From Methanoregulaceae archaeon (GTDB taxonomy: Archaea > Halobacteriota > Methanomicrobia > Methanomicrobiales > Methanospirillaceae): a stretch of 51,084 bases of DNA. A program made the translations under genes and the position numbers. This document shows positions 43,958-51,084 of this stretch, piece by piece. Where the stretch lies: contig JACTVG010000011.1 of the NCBI GenBank assembly GCA_015660965.1, positions 1 to 51,084 of the forward strand, given 5' to 3'. Under the pieces are notes generated by a model. It was not told where the DNA came from. It did not search any database and was given only the letters and a program-made list of their open reading frames with translations. Within the stretch, counting starts at the first letter, position 1; each line of letters begins with the position of its first letter.

Positions 43958-44452
43958 ATGAAGAGAGGAAGATCGCATAGAGACCTGGACTCTATACCAT
44001 GGCTCGCTATCGTTGCAGGAATTGTCATAATCATCATCATAGCAGTTTTAGTCATGTCATGGATGGGTGGCGGGGGATCTCAATCATCAACATCGAATCA
44101 ACCTTTGAAGCCTGGAACCTCTACAACGTTTAGTGCACAGAATACTCCACAACTCAATCCAGAACCCACGCCAATTTCCGTTCCTCTAAAAGGAGTTTAC
44201 GTAACAGTGGAATATCTCGGTGGATTCTCAGGAACGTATGGAGTTAATTCGAATCTCTATAAAGTGCAAAGTTCCCAGAACCATATGTATGAACTTGTGA
44301 ATGCTACTGGAACGGTGTATGCTTCATTCAAGAAAGATGACAGTACCTCAAAGCATGCTTTAACTGTTAAAATCTACAAAAACGGGGCCGTGCTGAACGG
44401 TTCAACAACATACACGCCCTTTGGCAAGGTTGATATCAGCGCAAAGGTTTAG
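43958..44452 (+). CDS. Membrane-anchored extracytoplasmic protein
   Basis: 164 residues. A basic N-terminus (KRGRSHRDLDSIPW), one membrane helix (~residues 15-34), a Gly/Ser/Thr/Pro-rich linker and a C-terminal beta-rich domain (GVYVTVEYLGGFSGTYGVNS ~82, then YASFKKDDSTSKHALTVKIY) are seen. The layout is common in Methanomicrobiales. A strong AAAGGAGAGTGAAAA site supports the start. No enzymatic motif is seen; it is anchored with the domain outside the cytoplasm by the positive-inside rule. Confidence 0.75.
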   Translation: MKRGRSHRDLDSIPWLAIVAGIVIIIIIAVLVMSWMGGGGSQSSTSNQPLKPGTSTTFSAQNTPQLNPEPTPISVPLKGVYVTVEYLGGFSGTYGVNSNLYKVQSSQNHMYELVNATGTVYASFKKDDSTSKHALTVKIYKNGAVLNGSTTYTPFGKVDISAKV

Positions 44453-44532
44453 ACAAAAAATGACGGGGTCATTCCGTTATATCTTTTTTTAGCGTAAATA
44501 GAGAAAAAACAATTATTTTGATCTTTCTTTTC

Positions 44533-45834
44533 CTATGACGTGTCCATCTCAAGATTTATCTTTAATAGAGCTGCTGCGATTTCCAATGAAGTATAATCAT
44601 CTATCATCATTCGTTCGATCGTTTCTATCTGTTTTTCAAGGTTTCCGGAATCTACCTTCTGTTTGATTTTATCGGTGAGAATTTTTATCTTTGAATCCGC
44701 GACATCACGCGTTTTGGGGAGCGAAGTACGAGCTATCGTAATGTTTGCAATGTGCTGGATTTCTCTCATTTTATAAATGTCCTCTGGACCCACAAAAGTG
44801 ATTGCACGACCACTTTTACCAGCCCGCGCTGTCCTCCCAATGCGGTGGACGTAATACTCGGCAACTTGGGGGACGTCTAGATTGACGACTAAATCAATGT
44901 CCTCCACATCAATTCCTCGTGCTGCAACATCGGTAGCGACAAGGAGGTCAATATGACCCTTCCGAAACTGTGCCATAATGCGATCGCGTTGCGTCTGTTT
45001 AAGATCTCCATGAATACCCGCAACATTATATCCCAGCGTTTTAAGGCGACGAGTCAGTTGATCCACACGTCGTTTCGTGTTACAAAAAACCAACACGAGT
45101 CGAGGGTCATACTGGTCAAGGATCTGACAAAGAACATCGAATTTGTCTCTGCTGTGCACTTCGAGATACCGCTGTTCCACCTCAGGAACTGTCAGTTCTT
45201 TATGGGGGATATCAACGAACTGAGGATCCTTTTGAAATCGTTTTGAGATCGCTAATATCGGTTTAGGAAGTGTTGCGGAAAAAAGAATGGTTTGCCGATC
45301 CTTCGGAGTTTTTTCGAGTATTTTTTCAATGTCGTCAATAAAGCCCATGTCTAGCATTTGATCGGCTTCATCGAGAACGACCATTTTCACATGCGACAAC
45401 AAGAGTGATCCGCGTCGTAAATGGTCGAGTACCCGCCCCGGTGTCCCGACAACAATTTGTATGCCGGATTTCAGTGCTCGTAATTGTCGTTCTATAGGTT
45501 GCCCCCCGTAGATGGGAAGAACCTTGATATATTCAAAATATTTGGCAAGGTGTGCAATTTCTTCAGCAGTCTGGATTGCGAGTTCACGTGTTGGGGAGAG
45601 GATAATAACCTGAGTCTTTCGGTCGTGATGTTCGATCCGTTCAAGTGCTGGGATACCAAACGCTGCAGTTTTTCCGGTACCAGTTTTTGCCTGACCGGTT
45701 ACATCATTACCTTTAAGGATAAGAGGTATTGCGAGAGTCTGTATGGGTGTGGGCTCTTCGAAACCCAAATCTTCGATTGCTCGAAGAATTTTTTGGGAAA
45801 TATTGAACTGCTTAAATAAAAAAGAGGATTCCAT
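44533..45834 (-). CDS. DEAD-box RNA helicase
   Basis: 433 residues with all helicase motifs. Q motif EEPTPIQTLAIP (~residue 28), Walker A AKTGTGKTAAFG (~54), PTRELAIQT, TPGRVLDH, DEADQMLD (~155), SATLP (~188), and HRIGRTARAGKSGRAITF (~330) are all visible. It unwinds RNA duplexes in ribosome assembly or decay. The C-terminus (~380-433) is a short extension. It is monocistronic on the minus strand between unrelated genes. No cold-shock element is recognised in its leader. Confidence 0.95.
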   Translation of the reverse strand: MESSFLFKQFNISQKILRAIEDLGFEEPTPIQTLAIPLILKGNDVTGQAKTGTGKTAAFGIPALERIEHHDRKTQVIILSPTRELAIQTAEEIAHLAKYFEYIKVLPIYGGQPIERQLRALKSGIQIVVGTPGRVLDHLRRGSLLLSHVKMVVLDEADQMLDMGFIDDIEKILEKTPKDRQTILFSATLPKPILAISKRFQKDPQFVDIPHKELTVPEVEQRYLEVHSRDKFDVLCQILDQYDPRLVLVFCNTKRRVDQLTRRLKTLGYNVAGIHGDLKQTQRDRIMAQFRKGHIDLLVATDVAARGIDVEDIDLVVNLDVPQVAEYYVHRIGRTARAGKSGRAITFVGPEDIYKMREIQHIANITIARTSLPKTRDVADSKIKILTDKIKQKVDSGNLEKQIETIERMMIDDYTSLEIAAALLKINLEMDTS

Positions 45835-45991
45835 TGTATCATTATCAGTGCTCCGATGTCATTATACGATGTATTGAGAAAGGAGTGGTTATTATGATTA
45901 AGGGACCCTGGAGATCCCATCAGGGAAACCGCATTATTCGTATGTTTTCATTCAATAAGGATTTACGATTGTTCAATCCTATGATAATTTT

Positions 45992-47083
45992 TCATTCAAG
46001 TGTCCTCCGGTACGTAGTGATACCGAGGATGATCATTGCACTGGAAAATATCAATAATGCAATAAGATCGATTCCAATGACATCAAGCCCCTGTCCTCGG
46101 AGGATAATAGCTCTAAGTGCATGCACCCCATAATACTCGGGATTAATTACGGTTATCCAGCGCAACCAATCGGGCATACCAATCACCGGGTAGAAAGCCC
46201 CCGAGGTCATGAACAGGATGAGGTTGAGGAATGCTACTGTTGAAGCGTATTCCTGTTGGGCAGAAAACCGTGATGCAAAGGATACCACAAGACTGGTAAC
46301 CCCAATACATGCGATAAAGATCACAAGAAGGACCAACAGCAGGTCTTCCACACTCCTCAGGATAATACCGGTAATGAGAATATCAATCAGGAAGATAGTG
46401 CCCCCCGCAAAAAATGCCCTAACCGTACCGCTTGAAATGATTCCGGCGATGATGCTCGTGCGCTTTACTGGGGTGACCAGGTACCCCTCATGGATTCCTG
46501 CCTCCCGGTCCTTTATGAGAGCGATCCCACCTCCAAACATAGTGGACGTAAAAATTGCCATCATAATGACCCCGACACCGAAGAACTGGATGTATTTGAT
46601 ATTACCGTAAATTTCATTGACTTGCACCGGATTATGTGCCCCGATTTTGGCAAGGATACCGTTTACCGCTGATTCGACAAGAGGGGGAATAATAGAATCT
46701 GCACTGTCGACATAAAGGCGAACTGCATTGTCATTGGATACCTCAGATGGAAAGATTACGACTGCTGATATTTGACCTTTTGATAGAGCACCTTTGGCAA
46801 TTGTTTCGTCTGTGTATACCGTGACGTCTAACAGTTTGGGATAAGGATCTTTCTGGGTAATATGGTTCAGTTCAACCACTGCATTGGTAAAAAGAGGGGT
46901 TTCATTATATGGTGGTCCTTCTTGAACAACACCGATAGGGATATGACTGATGGTTCCACCCATTGCATTGCCAAAAATTACGAGATACATAACAGGCATC
47001 AAGAGGGTCATTACAACAACAAACGGGTTGCTTAAAAATTTTTTAAAATCCCGCTTGAAGATGGCTATCGCACCCCGGATCAT
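45992..47083 (-). CDS. ABC-2 type transporter permease
   Basis: 363 residues. An N-terminal helix (~residues 20-40) is followed by a large extracytoplasmic loop (~41-175) and about five C-terminal helices, the usual ABC-2 layout. A LVTPVKRTSIIAGII segment (~222) and GAFYPVIGMPDWLRWI (~310) are typical. It is translated from an ATGA-overlapping start at the end of the ATPase gene. Likely exports a drug, lipid or polymer; the substrate is not determinable. Confidence 0.88.
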   Translation of the reverse strand: MIRGAIAIFKRDFKKFLSNPFVVVMTLLMPVMYLVIFGNAMGGTISHIPIGVVQEGPPYNETPLFTNAVVELNHITQKDPYPKLLDVTVYTDETIAKGALSKGQISAVVIFPSEVSNDNAVRLYVDSADSIIPPLVESAVNGILAKIGAHNPVQVNEIYGNIKYIQFFGVGVIMMAIFTSTMFGGGIALIKDREAGIHEGYLVTPVKRTSIIAGIISSGTVRAFFAGGTIFLIDILITGIILRSVEDLLLVLLVIFIACIGVTSLVVSFASRFSAQQEYASTVAFLNLILFMTSGAFYPVIGMPDWLRWITVINPEYYGVHALRAIILRGQGLDVIGIDLIALLIFSSAMIILGITTYRRTLE

Positions 47084-48201
47084 AACGATTGCCTCTTGAG
47101 CGCAGACTGTTTCTCTCCGTTGTTAGACTCATCAAGTTTTTTGCCGGTGAGATAAATGAAAACATCTTCCAATGACGGCGAGTGTATTGAGATCGATAAT
47201 ATGGGGAGGGAGAAATTTTCAAAGATCGCAACAATTGCGGGCAATACTTTGCTCCCATTCTTTGCCGAAATAATGAGTTTCTGTTCCTTTATTTGAACTG
47301 AATTGATTAAGTCGTTCTCTCTGATTGCTGTCACGATCTTGTCATCAATCATGTCAAAACCGATCTCGATAAGGTCACCCGCAGGTATTAATCGTTTGAG
47401 ATTCTCCAAAATATCCAGGGCGATGAGCCGTCCTTTATCCACAAATGCGATTCGATTACAGAGTTTTTCAGCCTCATCCATATAGTGTGTAGTCAGAATG
47501 ATAGTCGTCTTTTCCTCATTCAACTTTAAAATCTGTTGCCAAACTTCGCGCCTTGACTCAGGGTCGAGTCCAATTGTCGGTTCATCGAGAAATAGGATGA
47601 GTGGATGATGAATGAAAGCACGTACAATCTCAAGTTTCCGTCTCATTCCCCCGGAGAATGTCTGGACTTTCATGTTGGCACGATCTGCCAGTTCGGTCAT
47701 TTCAAGAAGCTGCCAGATCCGGTCATCAAGAGCACTATCAGGAATATTTACCAATTTTCCATAAAATTCGAGGTTATCGTATGCAGTGAGTTCAACATCG
47801 AGAGTACTATTCTGTGGACATACACCGATAATACTGCGGATTTTTTCCGGATCGTTAGATATGTCATATGTATCAACACATGCGGTACCTGATGTTGGTC
47901 TAAGCAGTGTGGTAAGTATCCGTATAAGTGTGCTTTTCCCAGCTCCGTTGGGACCCAATAGGCCGAAAATTTCTCCTCTATTTACATCAAGTGAAATGTC
48001 ATCAACGGCAGTTACAGTGCGGTTCTTTTCTTTAAAAATTTTTGTTATATGATCAATTCTGATAATGCTTTCACCAGAAGGTGTGATACAGACTGGAGTT
48101 CCAGATTTGGCGGTATCGCGTTCGATAGACTTTTGTCCTGATTTTTCTAGGAATTTATCAGTAGAAATATTCTGCACCGGTATGTCCATTCTATATCTCA
48201 C
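47080..48201 (-). CDS. ABC transporter ATP-binding protein
   Basis: 373 residues. Walker A GLLGPNGAGKSTLIR (~residue 80), Q-loop GVCPQNSTLD, signature FSGGMRRKLEIVRA (~180), Walker B LILFLDEPTIGLDPESR (~198) and H-loop TTHYMDEAE. The C-terminal ~70 residues form the extra domain often seen in drug-type exporters. The GTG at 48201 overlaps the MarR stop (GTGA); the ATG at 48189 is an alternative. N-terminal ~45 residues are not conserved. Confidence 0.93.
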   Translation of the reverse strand: MRYRMDIPVQNISTDKFLEKSGQKSIERDTAKSGTPVCITPSGESIIRIDHITKIFKEKNRTVTAVDDISLDVNRGEIFGLLGPNGAGKSTLIRILTTLLRPTSGTACVDTYDISNDPEKIRSIIGVCPQNSTLDVELTAYDNLEFYGKLVNIPDSALDDRIWQLLEMTELADRANMKVQTFSGGMRRKLEIVRAFIHHPLILFLDEPTIGLDPESRREVWQQILKLNEEKTTIILTTHYMDEAEKLCNRIAFVDKGRLIALDILENLKRLIPAGDLIEIGFDMIDDKIVTAIRENDLINSVQIKEQKLIISAKNGSKVLPAIVAIFENFSLPILSISIHSPSLEDVFIYLTGKKLDESNNGEKQSALKRQSL

Positions 48202-48635
48202 GATATTTTTTTAAGGATGCGTTTCAGTTTTTCGAGCGATATGTTGAGTTCTATCAAATCTTTTTCATCGAGTTTGGAAAGGAGGTCGTTCAAATTATTT
48301 TTAAAAATTGCACTACTTTCCTTTAAGTGTTTTTTCCCTAGTGACGTAATTGCAATCTTAATTACACGACGGTCTTCTGAATCAGGAAGTCGTTCAACAT
48401 ACCTAGCCGAAATCAACGTATCTACGAGTGTTGTCATATACGGTTTTGAGATGTACAATCGCTTCCCGATTTCTGACATTGGGAGGGTGCCATCTCTTGT
48501 AAGAACACCGAGAACACGATACTGAGCTGCTTGTAATCCAGAAATACCGTGTCCCATTTTGATTATATTTTTGTGGTAAAAAGGTAACAACGCCAGCAGA
48601 TCTTCGGCTACTCTGTCACGGATATTGTCAACCAC
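48198..48635 (-). CDS. MarR-family transcriptional regulator
   Basis: 145 residues. The winged helix is MSEIGKRLYISKPYMTTLVD, then TLISARYVERLPDSEDRRVIKI (~residues 54-97). The DRR motif in the wing is a MarR signature. It is the first gene of the MarR-ATPase-permease operon, so it probably represses its own exporter in response to the exported compound. The divergent upstream region of ~300 bases contains TATA-like boxes. Confidence 0.9.
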   Translation of the reverse strand: MVDNIRDRVAEDLLALLPFYHKNIIKMGHGISGLQAAQYRVLGVLTRDGTLPMSEIGKRLYISKPYMTTLVDTLISARYVERLPDSEDRRVIKIAITSLGKKHLKESSAIFKNNLNDLLSKLDEKDLIELNISLEKLKRILKKIS

Positions 48636-48943
48636 AATAGTTCACTATTTCTAGATTGGTTTTGTTCATTAATAGTTTTATGTGTGAACTGTTCTATAAG
48701 GAAACCTTTTTCGATTCTCAATTCATTGACGAGTCCTATATTCTATTCTCATAGAATAGTAAAATGGTTCCAAATAATTTTCATGGGATACTTGAAAGAT
48801 AACAATGTAAAATACTTTAAATAAAGCGTTGTGAATTACTATCATTGGTGATTCCAGTCTGAATGGTTGTTCACATACTAATAATTGTCTAAAAAAATGT
48901 TGATCTGGAGTGTATCATTTAACATTTCATGAAATGAGGGAAT
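48636..48943. other. 308-bp divergent promoter region
   Basis: AT-rich gap between the MarR operon and the histidine kinase. A TTTAAATAAAG box at 48815-48825 could serve the kinase, and T/A-rich sequence near 48670-48690 the MarR operon. An inverted-looking ATTCTATTCTCATAGAATAG lies at 48738-48757, a possible MarR site. No gene seen. Confidence 0.35.
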
Positions 48944-51084
48944 ATGGACATTCGAGAAAAAACATTATTCAGTCTGATCGGTGCGTTCATTATCATTCTA
49001 ATTGTCTTAATTCTATTCTCATCAACAATTCTTTTTAGAAGTTATGAAAAAATCGAATCTGACCATGTTTCCGAAGATACGGTACTCATCGTCAATAACG
49101 TTAACAATGAAATTTCTAATTTGAATTCTATTGTTACTGATTGGGGATCATGGGATGATACCTATTCGTTTGTCAAAGGACAGAAAAGTGATTTTATAAA
49201 ACTGAATCTTGGGACTGCGACTTATTCTAGCTTACGTCTCAATTTTGTGATTATCACCAATACAGAAGGTAAAATTTTGTATGGCGCAGGTTATAATTCT
49301 ACAAAAAATGAAATGACCCCTGTTCCTACTGGCCTAGTTAAAGAACTGGCTGATGTAAACTCCCCCCTTCGTAATACTAATATTAATAATAAAATATCCG
49401 GATTTCTCAATATTCCTGAAGGTCCTGTTATCATTACTATGTATCCAATCCTACATACCGATTTCACAGGTCCTCCTGTGGGAATGTTGATCATGGGCCG
49501 GTATCTGGACGAAATAGAGATTAAGCGTTTAGCACTGCTCACACTGCCTTCTCTTTCTATCACACCACTTGAATCATCATCACTATCACTCAAAGACCGC
49601 GACTCACTAATTAAAAATAAAGATGTATCTGTTGATGTACATCCGATAAATGACAATATAATCGAGGGTCAAAGGGTCTTAAAAGATATTTATGGAAATG
49701 ATGCCTTACTGCTTCAGGTGATGGTTCCTCGAGATATCTATCAGAATGGAAAGAACACTGTTCTTACTTTCATCTGGATCCAATTAGCTGTAGGTGCCTT
49801 TTTTGGGCTAATTATTATTTTTTTAATGGATAAAGAGGTACTTTCACGTATAAAAAAAATCAGTACCGATTTCGAAAATATTACAAAAAAGGGAGATTTT
49901 TCAGCCCACATTACGATTTCAGGAAATGATGAACTCACGCGTTTTGCAGAAACATCAAATCAGATGTTGGAATCTCTCGATACCGCACATAAAGAATTAC
50001 AAAAAAGTGAGGCTCAGTTAAATTCTATCATTGATGGTTCCCCTATTTTGCAGTTTGTTATTGATCAAAATCATAGAATCATTTTCTGGAATAAAGCATT
50101 GGAAAAATACAGTGGTATCATGTCTAAGGATGCTATCGGAACAAATCAACAATGGCGTGCTTTTTATGATACCGAAAGACCTTGTCTCGCTGATCTCCTT
50201 ATTGGTGGGTTGATTGATAAGATACCTCAATGGTACGGTGAAAAATTTAATAAATCGAAGTTTGTGGAGGGTGGATACGAAGCTACCGATTTTTTCCCGG
50301 CAAAAGGTATTAAAGGAAAATGGCTAAAATTCACCGCAGCATTAATCAAAGCTTCAAATGGGGAGATCATTGGCGCAGTTGAAACTCTAGAGGATATTAC
50401 TGATAAAAAACAAGCTGAAGATGCCCTCCAAGAAAGTGAAAAGCGGTATCGGAATGTTGTGGAAGATCAAACTGAATTTATTTCTCGGTTCCTGCCTGAC
50501 GGTACACATGTCTTCGTCAACGAAGCTTACTGTCGCTATTTCAATAAAAAACGAGAGGATATTATTGGGAAAAAATTTAACCCGCAAATCCCCGAACAAG
50601 ATAAGAGTATCGTTCGACAGCATTTTGTTTCATTAACGCAAGATCACCCAGTTGCTGAAGTCACACACCGCATAATCATGCCAAATGGTCAGGTACGTTG
50701 GCAACGATGGAGTGATCGTGCAATTTTTGATGAGAAAGGAAACGTCGTTGAATACCAATCAGTAGGTCGTGATGTAACCGATGTCAAACAAGCAGAAGAG
50801 GCATTACAACTGGCATACAAAAAACTCCATCTCCTTTCGAGTATCACCCGTCACGATATTCTCAATCAAGTAACTGCTCTTAAAGTTCAATTAGAACTGT
50901 CTAAAATGGAAACAACCGATCAAGATCGGCTTGAATACATTAAAAATGAAGAAACTGTGGTCGACATAATTTCTCAACAGATAGAATTCACAAGGGATTA
51001 CCAAGATATTGGTATCAATGCACCTCAGTGGTTTGATGTGAAAAAGATCATCGAGAATGCAATAAAAACTATTAAATTGGGTCC
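48944..51084 (+). CDS. Sensor histidine kinase with CHASE4-HAMP-PAS-PAS (3' end cut off)
   Basis: At least 713 residues, open to the window edge. Helix 1 (~residues 8-28), an extracytoplasmic CHASE4-type domain with DWGSWDDTY at 66-74, helix 2 (~272-295), HAMP (~296-350), PAS 1 (~355-480, starting LNSIIDGSP) and PAS 2 (~498-620, VEDQTEFISRF and QPEG-like GNVVEYQSVGRD). The HisKA box is SSITRHDILNQVTALK with phospho-acceptor His637. The ATPase domain begins after LGX at the edge. GAGGGAAT lies three bases before the ATG. It senses an unknown external signal. Confidence 0.9.
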   Translation, partial: MDIREKTLFSLIGAFIIILIVLILFSSTILFRSYEKIESDHVSEDTVLIVNNVNNEISNLNSIVTDWGSWDDTYSFVKGQKSDFIKLNLGTATYSSLRLNFVIITNTEGKILYGAGYNSTKNEMTPVPTGLVKELADVNSPLRNTNINNKISGFLNIPEGPVIITMYPILHTDFTGPPVGMLIMGRYLDEIEIKRLALLTLPSLSITPLESSSLSLKDRDSLIKNKDVSVDVHPINDNIIEGQRVLKDIYGNDALLLQVMVPRDIYQNGKNTVLTFIWIQLAVGAFFGLIIIFLMDKEVLSRIKKISTDFENITKKGDFSAHITISGNDELTRFAETSNQMLESLDTAHKELQKSEAQLNSIIDGSPILQFVIDQNHRIIFWNKALEKYSGIMSKDAIGTNQQWRAFYDTERPCLADLLIGGLIDKIPQWYGEKFNKSKFVEGGYEATDFFPAKGIKGKWLKFTAALIKASNGEIIGAVETLEDITDKKQAEDALQESEKRYRNVVEDQTEFISRFLPDGTHVFVNEAYCRYFNKKREDIIGKKFNPQIPEQDKSIVRQHFVSLTQDHPVAEVTHRIIMPNGQVRWQRWSDRAIFDEKGNVVEYQSVGRDVTDVKQAEEALQLAYKKLHLLSSITRHDILNQVTALKVQLELSKMETTDQDRLEYIKNEETVVDIISQQIEFTRDYQDIGINAPQWFDVKKIIENAIKTIKLG

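Noticed and set aside
1-51084. CRISPR array, tRNA, rRNA, insertion sequence or prophage
   Set aside because: Looked through gene-free stretches on both strands; no repeat-spacer pattern, tRNA-like cloverleaf end or transposase was found.

Overview
This is a chromosomal segment of a hydrogenotrophic methanogenic archaeon. The gene content points to the order Methanomicrobiales, although I cannot place it lower than that. It carries mtrEDCBA, mcrBDCGA, a tungsten/molybdenum formylmethanofuran dehydrogenase operon fused to hdrCBA and mvhD, ftr, the MCR-activation ATPase atwA and the coenzyme B pathway genes. Start codons are often preceded by GGAGG-type ribosome binding sites, and several AT-rich BRE/TATA promoters are visible. 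I saw no rRNA, tRNA, CRISPR array, insertion sequence or prophage.

Layout. 1-3009 (minus): mtrE-D-C-B and the start of mtrA (methyl-transferase, sodium pump). 3010-6564: a mixed stretch with a SPASM radical SAM enzyme, a TrmO-like tRNA methyltransferase and a metallo-beta-lactamase-fold enzyme. 6649-9725 (minus): atwA behind a tiny DUF5320-type gene, a DUF134 regulator, a small winged-helix protein and a cysteine-rich 66-residue peptide. The DUF5320/atwA unit and the cysteine-rich peptide gene share an exact 23-bp promoter-proximal repeat. 10167-10328: a 53-residue gene. 10628-15534 (minus): mcrBDCGA. 15969-25790 (minus): fwdG-fwdF-hdrC-hdrB-hdrA-mvhD-fwdD-fwdB-fwdA-fwdC, one uninterrupted operon. 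26056 (plus): ftr, divergent from it.

27061-34756 (plus) is a tight operon: methanogenesis marker 11, a radical SAM enzyme, an IorA-like thiamine pyrophosphate enzyme without ferredoxin domain or partner, aksA, aksD, aksE, an unknown 267-residue protein and aksF. The aks genes build the 2-oxosuberate chain of coenzyme B. The extra genes are candidates for the steps after 2-oxosuberate, for which no enzyme is known to me.

34869-51084 is ordinary housekeeping and accessory DNA: a glycosyltransferase, thiM/thiE, an MFS transporter, small membrane and surface proteins, a stand-alone LigD phosphoesterase, an FkbM methyltransferase, a pirin, a Trm5-like methyltransferase, a 49-residue zinc ribbon, a DEAD-box helicase, a MarR/ABC-2 export operon and a sensor histidine kinase cut by the window end.

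Together the window encodes the first step of CO2 methanogenesis (Fwd, Ftr), the methyl transfer (Mtr), the last step (Mcr), heterodisulfide recycling (Hdr), MCR activation (AtwA) and synthesis of the heterodisulfide cosubstrate (Aks).
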